From Sepioteuthis lessoniana (Eukaryota > Mollusca > Cephalopoda > Myopsida > Loliginidae), in the NCBI GenBank assembly GCA_963585895.1, contig OY757916.1, forward strand, positions 17,737,129 to 17,801,128: a DNA stretch of 64,000 nucleotides, read 5' to 3'. A program made the position numbers and the translations under genes. Below, one piece after another: positions 14,221-26,938 of the stretch; the first letter of the stretch is position 1, and each line of letters begins with the position of its first letter. A model generated the notes under the pieces. That model had not been told where the DNA came from and did not search any database. It saw only the letters and a program-made list of their open reading frames with translations.

Positions 14221-17200
14221 TCTTAAAACAAGCTAACTTTGTTCTCCCATAAAGAATATTACTGTGTGTTATTTTACAATGAACTGGTTGTGTACTAAGA
14301 TAAATTGGTTCTGTGATGTCTTAAAACAAACGAGTTGTACGCTATCTTAAAACAAGCTAACTGTGTTCTCCCATAAAGAATATTACAGTGTGTTATTTTA
14401 CAACGAACTGGTTATGTACTAAGATAAATTGGTTCTGTGATGTCTTAAAACAAACGAGTTGTATGCTATCTTAAAACAAGCTAACTGTGTTCTCCCATAA
14501 AGAATATTACAGTGTGTTATTTTACAACGAACTGGTTATGTACTAAGATAAATTGGTTCTGTGATGTCTTAAAACAAACGAGTTGTATGCTATCTTAAAA
14601 CAAGCTAACTGTGTTCTCCCATAAAGAATATTACTGTGTGTTATTTTACAACGAACTGGTTGTGTACTATCTAAGATAAATTGGTTCTGTGATGTCTTAA
14701 AACAAACGAGTTGTATGCTATCTTAAAACAAGCTAACTGTGTTCTCCCATAAAGAATATTACAGTGTGTTATTTTACAACGAACTGGTTATGTACTAAGA
14801 TAAATTGGTTCTGTGATGTCTTAAAACAAACGAGTTGTATGCTATCTTAAAACAAGCTAACTGTGTTCTCCCATAAAGAATATTACAGTGTGTTATTTTA
14901 CAACGAACTGGTTGTGTACTATCTAAGATAAATTGGTTCTGTGATGTCTTAAAACAAACGAGTTGTATGCTATCTTAAAACCAACTAACCGTGTTCTCCC
15001 ATAAAGAATATTACTGTGTGTTATTTTACAACGAACTGGTTGTGTACTAAGATAAATTGGTTCTGTGATGTCTTAAAACAAACGAGTTGTATGCTATCTT
15101 AAAACAAGCTAACTGTGTTCTCCCATAAAGAATATTACAGTGTGTTATTTTACAACGAACTGGTTATGTACTAAGATAAATTGGTTCTGTGATGTCTTAA
15201 AACAAACGAGTTGTATGCTATCTTAAAACAAGCTAACTGTGTTCTCCCATAAAGAATATTACTGTGTGTTATTTTACAACGAACTGGTTGTGTACTATCT
15301 AAGATAAATTGGTTCTGTGATGTCTTAAAACAAACGAGTTGTATGCTATCTTAAAACAAGCTAACTGTGTTCTCCCATAAAGAATATTACTGTGTGTTAT
15401 TTTATAACGAACTGGCTGTGTACTATCGAAGATAAATTAGTTCTGTGATGTCTTAAAACAAACGAGTTGTATGCTATCTTAAAACAAGCTAACTGTGTTC
15501 TCCCATAAAGAATATTACTGTGTGTTATTTTACAACGAACTGGTTGTGTACTATCTAAGATAAATTGGTTCTGTGATGTCTTAAAACAAACGAGTTGTAT
15601 GCTATCTTAAAACAAGCTAACTGTGTTCTCCCATAAAGAATATTACTGTGTGTTATTTTACAACGAACTGGTTGTGTACTATCTAAGATAAATTGGTTCT
15701 GTGATGTCTTAAAACAAACGAGTTGTATGCTATCTTAAAACAAGCTAACTGTGTTCTCCCATAAAGAATATTACAGTGTGTTATATTACAACGAACTGGT
15801 TATGTACTAAGATAAATTGGTTCTGTGATGTCTTAAAACAAACGAGTTGTATGCTATCTTAAAACAAGCAGTGTTCTCCCATAAAGAATATTACAGTGTG
15901 TTATTTTACAACGAACTGGTTATGTACTAAGATAAATTGGTTCTGTGATGTCTTAAAAAAAAACGAGTTCTATGCAATCTTAAAACAAGCTAACTGTATT
16001 CTCCCATAAAGAATATTACTGTGTGTTATTTTACAACGAACTGATTGTGTACTATCTAAGATAAATTGGTTCTGTGATGTCTTAAAACAAACGAGTTGTA
16101 TGCTATCTTAAAACAAGCTAACTGTGTTCTCCCATAAAGAATATTACTGTGTGTTATTTTACAACGAACTGGTTGTGTACTATCTAAGATAAATTGGTTC
16201 TGTGATGTCTTAAAACAAACGAGTTGTATGCTATCTTAAAACAAGCTGTGTTCTCCCATAAAGAATATTACTGTGTGTTATTTTACAACGAACTGGTTGT
16301 GTACTAAGATAAATTGGTTCTGTGATGTCTTAAAACAAACGAGTTGTATGCTATCTTAAAACAAGCTGTGTTCTCCCATAAAGAATATTACTGTGTGTTA
16401 TTTTACAACGAACTGGTTGTGTACTAAGATAAATTGGTTCTGTGATGTCTTAAAACAAACGAGTTGTATGCTATCTTAAAACAAGCTGTGTTCTCCCATA
16501 AAGAATATTACTGTGTGTTATTTTACAACGAACTGGTTGTGTACTAAGATAAATTGGTTCTGTGATGTCTTAAAACAAACGAGTTGTATGCTATCTTAAA
16601 ACAAGCTGTGTTCTCCCATAAAGAATATTACTGTGTGTTATTTTACAACGAACTGGTTGTGTACTAAGATAAATTGGTTCTGTGATGTCTTAAAACAAAC
16701 GAGTTGTATGCTATCTTAAAACAAGCTAACTTTGTTCTCCCATAAAGAATATTACTGTGTGTTATTTTACAATGAACTGGTTGTGTACTAAGATAAATTG
16801 GTTCTGTGATGTCTTAAAACAAACGAGTTGTACGCTATCTTAAAACAAGCTAACTGTGTTCTCCCATAAAGAATATTACAGTGTGTTATTTTACAACGAA
16901 CTGGTTATGTACTAAGATAAATTGGTTCTGTGATGTCTTAAAACAAACGAGTTGTATGCTATCTTAAAACAAGCTAACTGTGTTCTCCCATAAAGAATAT
17001 TACAGTGTGTTATTTTACAACGAACTGGTTATGTACTAAGATAAATTGGTTCTGTGATGTCTTAAAACAAACGAGTTGTATGCTATCTTAAAACAAGCTA
17101 ACTGTGTTCTCCCATAAAGAATATTACTGTGTGTTATTTTACAACGAACTGGTTGTGTACTATCTAAGATAAATTGGTTCTGTGATGTCTTAAAACAAAC

Positions 17201-18610
17201 GAGTTGTATGCTATCTTAAAACAAGCTAACTGTGTTCTCCCATAAAGAATATTACAGTGTGTTATTTTACAACGAACTGGTTATGTACTAAGATAAATTG
17301 GTTCTGTGATGTCTTAAAACAAACGAGTTGTATGCTATCTTAAAACAAGCTAACTGTGTTCTCCCATAAAGAATATTACAGAGTGTTATTTTACAACGAA
17401 CTGGTTGTGTACTATCTAAGATAAATTGGTTCTGTGATGTCTTAAAACAAACGAGTTGTATGCTATCTTAAAACCAACTAACCGTGTTCTCCCATAAAGA
17501 ATATTACTGTGTGTTATTTTACAACGAACTGGTTGTGTACTAAGATAAATTGGTTCTGTGATGTCTTAAAACAAACGAGTTGTATGCTATCTTAAAACAA
17601 GCTAACTGTGTTCTCCCATAAAGAATATTACAGTGTGTTATTTTACAACGAACTGGTTATGTACTAAGATAAATTGGTTCTGTGATGTCTTAAAACAAAC
17701 GAGTTGTATGCTATCTTAAAACAAGCTAACTGTGTTCTCCCATAAAGAATATTACTGTGTGTTATTTTACAACGAACTGGTTGTGTACTATCTAAGATAA
17801 ATTGGTTCTGTGATGTCTTAAAACAAACGAGTTGTATGCTATCTTAAAACAAGCTAACTGTGTTCTCCCATAAAGAATATTACTGTGTGTTATTTTATAA
17901 CGAACTGGCTGTGTACTATCGAAGATAAATTAGTTCTGTGATGTCTTAAAACAAACGAGTTGTATGCTATCTTAAAACAAGCTAACTGTGTTCTCCCATA
18001 AAGAATATTACTGTGTGTTATTTTACAACGAACTGGTTGTGTACTATCTAAGATAAATTGGTTCTGTGATGTCTTAAAACAAACGAGTTGTATGCTATCT
18101 TAAAACAAGCTAACTGTGTTCTCCCATAAAGAATATTACTGTGTGTTATTTTACAACGAACTGGTTGTGTACTATCTAAGATAAATTGGTTCTGTGATGT
18201 CTTAAAACAAACGAGTTGTATGCTATCTTAAAACAAGCTAACTGTGTTCTCCCATAAAGAATATTACAGTGTGTTATATTACAACGAACTGGTTATGTAC
18301 TAAGATAAATTGGTTCTGTGATGTCTTAAAACAAACGAGTTGTATGCTATCTTAAAACAAGCAGTGTTCTCCCATAAAGAATATTACAGTGTGTTATTTT
18401 ACAACGAACTGGTTATGTACTAAGATAAATTGGTTCTGTGATGTCTTAAAAAAAAACGAGTTCTATGCAATCTTAAAACAAGCTAACTGTATTCTCCCAT
18501 AAAGAATATTACTGTGTGTTATTTTACAACGAACTGATTGTGTACTATCTAAGATAAATTGGTTCTGTGATGTCTTAAAACAAACCAGTTGTATGCTATC
18601 TTAAAACAAG
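13697..18610 (+). repeat. HOR block C: tandem duplication of a 2493 bp unit (20 monomers)
   Basis: Copies are about 13697-16189 and 16190-18610 (the second slightly short). Shared private variants at exactly 2493 bp include AACTTTGTT (14235/16728), TTGTACGC (14336/16829), ATAACGAACTGGCTG (15404/17897), TTATATTAC (15781/18274) and AAGCAGTG (15867/18360). The A-tract monomer (nine A before CGAGTTCTATGCAATC) is also shared. I noticed CAGAGTG at about 17382 as a difference. The odd length is explained by the single extra A in that A-tract monomer. Confidence 0.87.
16241..16720 (+). repeat. Run of four identical 120 bp monomers
   Basis: Units beginning at 16241, 16361, 16481 and 16601 are identical to one another and to the seven-unit run at 13381-14220. 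Both runs are followed by the same AACTTTG monomer. They are thus the same HOR position with different local copy number, seven against four. Confidence 0.9.
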
Positions 18611-21600
18611 CTGTGTTCTCCCATAAAGAATATTACTGTGTGTTATTTTACAACGAACTGGTTGTGTACTAAGATAAATTGGTTCTGTGATGTCTTAAAA
18701 CAAACGAGTTGTATGCTATCTTAAAACAAGCTAACTGTGTTCTCCCATAAAGAATATTACAGTGTGTTATTTTACAACGAACTGGTTATGTACTAAGATC
18801 AATTGGTTCTGTGATGTCTTAAAACAAACGAGTTGTATGCTATGTTAAAACCAACTAACTGTGTTCTCCCATAAAGAATGTTACAGTGTGTTATTTTACA
18901 ACGAACTGGTTGTGTACTATCTAAGATAAATTGGTTCTGTGATGTCTTAAAACAAACGAGTTGTATGCTATCTTAAAACAAGCTAAATGTGTTCTCCCAT
19001 AAAGAATATTACAGTGTGTTATTTTACAACGAACTGGTTGTGTACTATCTAAGATAAATTGGTTCTGTGATGTCTTAAAACAAACGAGTTGTATGCTATC
19101 TTAAAACAAGCTGTGTTCTCCCATAAAGAATATTACTGTGTGTTATTTTACAACGAACTGGTTGTGTACTAAGATAAATTGGTTCTGTGATGTCTTAAAA
19201 AAAACGAGTTGTATGCTATCTTAAAACAAGCTGTGTTCTCCCATAAAGAATATTACTGTGTGTTATTTTACAACGAACTGGTTGTGTACTAAGATAAATT
19301 GGTTCTGTGATGTCTTAAAACAAACGAGTTGTATGCTATCTTAAAACAAGCTGTGTTCTCCCATAAAGAATATTACTGTGTGTTATTTTACAACGAACTG
19401 GTTGTGTACTAAGATAAATTGGTTCTGTGATGTCTTAAAACAAACGAGTTGTATGCTATCTTAAAACAAGCTAACTGTGTTCTCCCATAAAGAATATTAC
19501 TGTGTGTTATTTTACAACGAACTGGTTGTGTACTAAGATAAATTGGTTCTGTGATGTCTTAAAACAAACGAGTTGTATGCTATCTTAAAACAAGCTGTGT
19601 TCTCCCATAAAGAATATTACTGTGTGTTATTTTACAACGAACTGGTTATGTACTAAGATAAATTGGTTCTGTGATGTCTTAAAACAAACGAGTTGTATGC
19701 TATCTTAAAACAAGCTAACTTTGTTCTCCCATAAAGAATATTACTGTGTGTTATTTTACAATGAACTGGTTGTGTACTAAGATAAATTGGTTCTGTGATG
19801 TCTTAAAACAAACGAGTTGTATGCTATCTTAAAACAAGCTAACTGTGTTCTCCCATAAAGAATATTACAGTGTGTTATTTTAAAACGAACTGGTTATGTA
19901 CTAAGATAAATTGGTTCTGTGATGTCTTAAAACAAACGAGTTGTATGCTATCTTAAAACAAGTTAACTGTGTTCTCCCATAAAGAATATTACTGTGTGTT
20001 ATTTTACAACGAACTGGTTGTGTACTATCTAAGATAAATTGGTTCTGTGATGTCTTAAAACAAACGAGTTGTATGCTATCTTAAAACAAGCTAACTGTGT
20101 TCTCCCATAAAGAATATTACTGTGTGTTATTTTATAACGAACTGGCTGTGTACTATCGAAGATAAATTAGTTCTGTGATGTCTTAAAACAAACGAGTTGT
20201 ATGCTATCTTAAAACAAGCTAACTGTGTTCTCCCATAAAGAATATTACTGTGTGTTATTTTACAACGAACTGGTTGTGTACTATCTAAGATAAATTGGTT
20301 CTGTGATGTCTTAAAACAAACGAGTTGTATGCTATCTTAAAACAAGCTAACTGTGTTCTCCCATAAAGAATATTACTGTGTGTTATTTTACAACGAACTG
20401 GTTGTGTACTAAGATAAATTGGTTCTGTGATGTCTTAAAACAAACGAGTTGTATGCTATCTTAAAACAAGCTGTGTTCTCCCATAAAGAATATTACTGTG
20501 TGTTATTTTACAACGAACTGGTTGTGTACTAAGATAAATTGGTTCTGTGATGTCTTAAAACAAACGAGTTGTATGCTATCTTAAAACAAGCTAACTGTGT
20601 TCTCCCATAAAGAATATTACAGTGTGTTATTTTACAACGAACTGGTTATGTACTAAGATCAATTGGTTCTGTGATGTCTTAAAACAAACGAGTTGTATGC
20701 TATGTTAAAACCAACTAACTGTGTTCTCCCATAAAGAATGTTACAGTGTGTTATTTTACAACGAACTGGTTGTGTACTATCTAAGATAAATTGGTTCTGT
20801 GATGTCTTAAAACAAACGAGTTGTATGCTATCTTAAAACAAGCTAAATGTGTTCTCCCATAAAGAATATTACAGTGTGTTATTTTACAACGAACTGGTTG
20901 TGTACTATCTAAGATAAATTGGTTCTGTGATGTCTTAAAACAAACGAGTTGTATGCTATCTTAAAACAAGCTGTGTTCTCCCATAAAGAATATTACTGTG
21001 TGTTATTTTACAACGAACTGGTTGTGTACTAAGATAAATTGGTTCTGTGATGTCTTAAAACAAACGAGTTGTATGCTATCTTAAAACAAGCTGTGTTCTC
21101 CCATAAAGAATATTACTGTGTGTTATTTTACAACGAACTGGTTGTGTACTAAGATAAATTGGTTCTGTGATGTCTTAAAACAAACGAGTTGTATGCTATC
21201 TTAAAACAAGCTGTGTTCTCCCATAAAGAATATTACTGTGTGTTATTTTACAACGAACTGGTTGTGTACTAAGATAAATTGGTTCTGTGATGTCTTAAAA
21301 CAAACGAGTTGTATGCTATCTTAAAACAAGCTAACTGTGTTCTCCCATAAAGAATATTACTGTGTGTTATTTTACAACGAACTGGTTGTGTACTAAGATA
21401 AATTGGTTCTGTGATGTCTTAAAACAAACGAGTTGTATGCTATCTTAAAACAAGCTGTGTTCTCCCATAAAGAATATTACTGTGTGTTATTTTACAACGA
21501 ACTGGTTATGTACTAAGATAAATTGGTTCTGTGATGTCTTAAAACAAACGAGTTGTATGCTATCTTAAAACAAGCTAACTTTGTTCTCCCATAAAGAATA

Positions 21601-22395
21601 TTACTGTGTGTTATTTTACAATGAACTGGTTGTGTACTAAGATAAATTGGTTCTGTGATGTCTTAAAACAAACGAGTTGTATGCTATCTTAAAACAAGCT
21701 AACTGTGTTCTCCCATAAAGAATATTACAGTGTGTTATTTTACAACGAACTGGTTATGTACTAAGATCAATTGGTTCTGTGATGTCTTAAAACAAACGAG
21801 TTGTATGCTATCTTAAAACAAGCTAACTGTGTTCTCCCATAAAGAATATTACAGTGTGTTATTTTACAACGAACTGGTTATGTACTAAGATAAATTGGTT
21901 CTGTGATGTCTTAAAACAAACGAGTTGTATGCTATCTTAAAACAAGTTAACTGTGTTCTCCCATAAAGAATATTACTGTGTGTTATTTTACAACGAACTG
22001 GTTGTGTACTATCTAAGATAAATTGGTTCTGTGATGTCTTAAAAAAAACGAGTTGTATGCTATCTTAAAACAAGCTAACTGTGTTCTCCCATAAAGAATA
22101 TTACTGTGTGTTATTTTATAACGAACTGGCTGTGTACTATCGAAGATAAATTAGTTCTGTGATGTCTTAAAACAAACGAGTTGTATGCTATCTTAAAACA
22201 AGCTAACTGTGTTCTCCCATAAAGAATATTACTGTGTGTTATTTTACAACGAACTGGTTGTGTACTATCTAAGATAAATTGGTTCTGTGATGTCTTAAAA
22301 CAAACGAGTTGTATGCTATCTTAAAACAAGCTAACTGTGTTCTCCCATAAAGAATATTACTGTGTGTTATTTTACAACGAACTGGTTGTGTACTA
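18552..22395 (+). repeat. HOR block D: 1860 bp unit and its 1984 bp copy
   Basis: Copies are about 18552-20411 and 20412-22395. Markers shared at 1860 bp include AGATCAATTGG (18797/20657) and the AAGCTAAATG monomer (about 18983/20843). From about 21.75 kb the second copy contains one extra 124 bp monomer, which again reads AGATCAATTGG. Later markers such as ATAACGAACTGGCTG (20137/22121) are therefore offset by 1984 bp. The unit holds 15 monomers, 16 in the longer copy. One 2-bp change, AAAAAAACG near 19196 against AAAACAAACG, separates them as well. Confidence 0.83.
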
Positions 22396-22884
22396 AGATA
22401 AATTGGTTCTGTGATGTCTTAAAACAAACGATTTGTATGCTATCTTAAAACAAGCTAACTGTGTTCTCCCATAAAGAATATTACAGTGTGTTATATTACA
22501 ACGAACTGGTTATGTACTAAGATAAATTGGTTCTGTGATGTCTTAAAACAAACGAGTTGTATGCTATCTTAAAACAAGCTGTGTTCTCCCATAAAGAATA
22601 TTACAGTGTGTTATTTTACAACGAACTGGTTATGTACTAAGATAAATTGGTTCTGTGATGTCTTAAAAAAAAAACGAGTTCTATGCAATCTTAAAACAAG
22701 CTAACTGTATTCTCCCATAAAGAATATTACTGTGTGTTATTTTACAACGAACTGATTGTGTACTATCTAAGATAAATTGGTTCTGTGATGTCTTAAAACA
22801 AACCAGTTGTATGCTATCTTAAAACAAGCTGTGTTCTCCCATAAAGAATATTACTGTGTGTTATTTTACAACGAACTGGTTGTG
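22396..22884 (+). repeat. Satellite linker with the A-tract marker monomer
   Basis: About four monomers lie between blocks D and E. They include a TTATATTAC monomer (22491) and the A-tract monomer near 22665, here with ten A before CGAGTTC. They are followed by a GATTGTG monomer and an AAACCAG monomer. The same order is found at 18274-18600, so this is a displaced piece of the block C pattern, 4217 bp away. Confidence 0.75.
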
Positions 22885-25800
22885 TACTAAGATAAATTGG
22901 TTCTGTGATGTCTTAAAACAAACGAGTTGTATGCTATCTTAAAACAAGCTAACTGTGTTCTCCCATAAAGAATATTACAGTGTGTTATTTTACAACGAAC
23001 TGGTTATGTACTAAGATAAATTGGTTCTGTGATGTCTTAAAACAAACGAGTTGTATGCTATGTTAAAACCAACTAACTGTGTTCTCCCATAAAGAATGTT
23101 ACAGTGTGTTATTTTACAACGAACTGGTTGTGTACTATCTAAGATAAATTGGTTCTGTGATGTCTTAAAACAAACGAGTTGTATGCTATCTTAAAACAAG
23201 CTAAATGTGTTCTCCCATAAAGAATATTACAGTGTGTTATTTTACAACGAACTGGTTGTGTACTATCTAAGATAAATTGGTTCTGTGATGTCTTAAAACA
23301 AACGAGTTGTATGCTATCTTAAAACAAGCTGTGTTCTCCCATAAAGAATATTACTGTGTGTTATTTTACAACGAACTGGTTGTGTACTAAGATAAATTGG
23401 TTCTGTGATGTCTTAAAACAAACGAGTTGTATGCTATCTTAAAACAAGCTGTGTTCTCCCATAAAGAATATTACTGTGTGTTATTTTACAACGAACTGGT
23501 TGTGTACTAAGATAAATTGGTCCTGTGATGTCTTAAAACAAACGAGTTGTATGCTATCTTAAAAAAAGCTAACTGTGTTCTCCCATAAAGAATATTACTG
23601 TGTGTTATTTTACAACGAACTGGTTGTGTACTAAGATAAATTGGTTCTGTGATGTCTTAAAACAAACGAGTTGTATGCTATCTTAAAACAAGCTGTGTTC
23701 TCCCATAAAGAATATTACTGTGAGTTATTTTACAACGAACTGGTTGTGTACTAAGATAAATTGGTTCTGTGATGTCTTAAAACAAACGAGTTGTATGCTA
23801 TCTTAAAACAAGCTGTGTTCTCCCATAAAGAATATTACTGTGTGTTATTTTACAACGAAGTGGTTGTGTACTAAGATAAATTGGTTCTGTGATGTCTTAA
23901 AACAAACGAGTTGTATGCTATCTTAAAACAAGCTGTGTTCTCCCATAAAGAATATTACTGTGTGTTATTTTACAACGAACTGGTTGTGTACTAAGATAAA
24001 TTGGTTCTGTGATGTCTTAAAACAAACGAGTTGTATGCTATCTTAAAACAAGCTGTGTTCTCCCATAAAGAATATTACTGTGTGTTATTTTACAACGAAC
24101 TGGTTATGTACTAAGATAAATTGGTTCTGTGATGTCTTAAAACAAACGAGTTGTATGCTATCTTAAAACAAGCTAACTTTGTTCTCCCATAAAGAATATT
24201 ACTGTGTGTTATTTTACAATGAACTGGTTGTGTACTAAGATAAATTGGTTCTGTGATGTCTTAAAACAAACGAGTTGTATGCTATCTTAAAACAAGCTAA
24301 CTGTGTTCTCCCATAAAGAATATTACAGTGTGTTATTTTACAACGAACTGGTTATGTACTAAGATAAATTGGTTCTGTGATGTCTTAAAACAAACGAGTT
24401 GTATGCTATCTTAAAACAAGCTAACTGTGTTCTCCCATAAAGAATATTACAGTGTGTTATTTTACAACGAACTGGTTATGTACTAAGATAAATTGGTTCT
24501 GTGATGTCTTAAAACAAACGAGATGTATGCTATCTTAAAACAAGTTAACTGTGTTCTCCCATAAAGAATATTACTGTGTGTTATTTTACAACGAACTGGT
24601 TGTGTACTATCTAAGATAAATTGGTTCTGTGATGTCTTAAAACAAACGAGTTGTATGCTATCTTAAAACAAGCTAACTGTGTTCTCCCATAAAGAATATT
24701 ACTGTGTGTTATTTTATAACGAACTGGCTGTGTACTATCGAAGATAAATTAGTTCTGTGATGTCTTAAAACAAACGAGTTGTATGCTATCTTAAAACAAG
24801 CTAACTGTGTTCTCCCATAAAGAATATTACTGTGTGTTATTTTACAACGAACTGCTTGTGTACTATCTAAGATAAATTGGTTCTGTGATGTCTTAAAACA
24901 AACGAGTTGTATGCTATCTTAAAACAAGCTAACTGTGTTCTCCCATAAAGAATATTACAGTGTGTTATTTTACAACGAACTGGTTATGTACTAAGATAAA
25001 TTGGTTCTGTGATGTCTTAAAACAAACGAGTTGTATGCTATGTTAAAACCAACTAACTGTGTTCTCCCATAAAGAATGTTACAGTGTGTTATTTTACAAC
25101 GAACTGGTTGTGTACTATCTAAGATAAATTGGTTCTGTGATGTCTTAAAACAAACGAGTTGTATGCTATCTTAAAACAAGCTAAATGTGTTCTCCCATAA
25201 AGAATATTACAGTGTGTTATTTTACAACGAACTGGTTGTGTACTATCTAAGATAAATTGGTTCTGTGATGTCTTAAAACAAACGAGTTGTATGCTATCTT
25301 AAAACAAGCTGTGTTCTCCCATAAAGAATATTACTGTGTGTTATTTTACAACGAACTGGTTGTGTACTAAGATAAATTGGTTCTGTGATGTCTTAAAACA
25401 AACGAGTTGTATGCTATCTTAAAACAAGCTGTGTTCTCCCATAAAGAATATTACTGTGTGTTATTTTACAACGAACTGGTTGTGTACTAAGATAAATTGG
25501 TCCTGTGATGTCTTAAAACAAACGAGTTGTATGCTATCTTAAAAAAAGCTAACTGTGTTCTCCCATAAAGAATATTACTGTGTGTTATTTTACAACGAAC
25601 TGGTTGTGTACTAAGATAAATTGGTTCTGTGATGTCTTAAAACAAACGAGTTGTATGCTATCTTAAAACAAGCTGTGTTCTCCCATAAAGAATATTACTG
25701 TGAGTTATTTTACAACGAACTGGTTGTGTACTAAGATAAATTGGTTCTGTGATGTCTTAAAACAAACGAGTTGTATGCTATCTTAAAACAAGCTGTGTTC

Positions 25801-26938
25801 TCCCATAAAGAATATTACTGTGTGTTATTTTACAACGAAGTGGTTGTGTACTAAGATAAATTGGTTCTGTGATGTCTTAAAACAAACGAGTTGTATGCTA
25901 TCTTAAAACAAGCTGTGTTCTCCCATAAAGAATATTACTGTGTGTTATTTTACAACGAACTGGTTGTGTACTAAGATAAATTGGTTCTGTGATGTCTTAA
26001 AACAAACGAGTTGTATGCTATCTTAAAACAAGCTGTGTTCTCCCATAAAGAATATTACTGTGTGTTATTTTACAACGAACTGGTTATGTACTAAGATAAA
26101 TTGGTTCTGTGATGTCTTAAAACAAACGAGTTGTATGCTATCTTAAAACAAGCTAACTTTGTTCTCCCATAAAGAATATTACTGTGTGTTATTTTACAAT
26201 GAACTGGTTGTGTACTAAGATAAATTGGTTCTGTGATGTCTTAAAACAAACGAGTTGTATGCTATCTTAAAACAAGCTAACTGTGTTCTCCCATAAAGAA
26301 TATTACAGTGTGTTATTTTACAACGAACTGGTTATGTACTAAGATAAATTGGTTCTGTGATGTCTTAAAACAAACGAGTTGTATGCTATCTTAAAACAAG
26401 CTAACTGTGTTCTCCCATAAAGAATATTACAGTGTGTTATTTTACAACGAACTGGTTATGTACTAAGATAAATTGGTTCTGTGATGTCTTAAAACAAACG
26501 AGATGTATGCTATCTTAAAACAAGTTAACTGTGTTCTCCCATAAAGAATATTACTGTGTGTTATTTTACAACGAACTGGTTGTGTACTATCTAAGATAAA
26601 TTGGTTCTGTGATGTCTTAAAACAAACGAGTTGTATGCTATCTTAAAACAAGCTAACTGTGTTCTCCCATAAAGAATATTACTGTGTGTTATTTTATAAC
26701 GAACTGGCTGTGTACTATCGAAGATAAATTAGTTCTGTGATGTCTTAAAACAAACGAGTTGTATGCTATCTTAAAACAAGCTAACTGTGTTCTCCCATAA
26801 AGAATATTACTGTGTGTTATTTTACAACGAACTGCTTGTGTACTATCTAAGATAAATTGGTTCTGTGATGTCTTAAAACAAACGAGTTGTATGCTATCTT
26901 AAAACAAGCTAACTGTGTTCTCCCATAAAGAATATTAC
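22885..26938 (+). repeat. HOR block E: tandem duplication of a 1980 bp unit (16 monomers)
   Basis: Copies are about 22885-24864 and 24865-26844, with the match running on to 26938. Private variants recur at exactly 1980 bp: GGTCCTGTG (23519/25499), TGTGAGTTA (23719/25699), CGAAGTGG (23856/25836), GAGATGTATG (24529/26509) and ACTGCTTGTG (24851/26831). I noticed no difference between the copies by eye. Each copy contains a run of 120 bp monomers in its middle. Confidence 0.88.

Noticed and set aside
8295-26938. Near-perfect HOR duplications as proof of recent biology
   Set aside because: Kept as features, but identity over 2 kb could also come from assembly errors in a satellite. The sequence alone cannot separate the two.
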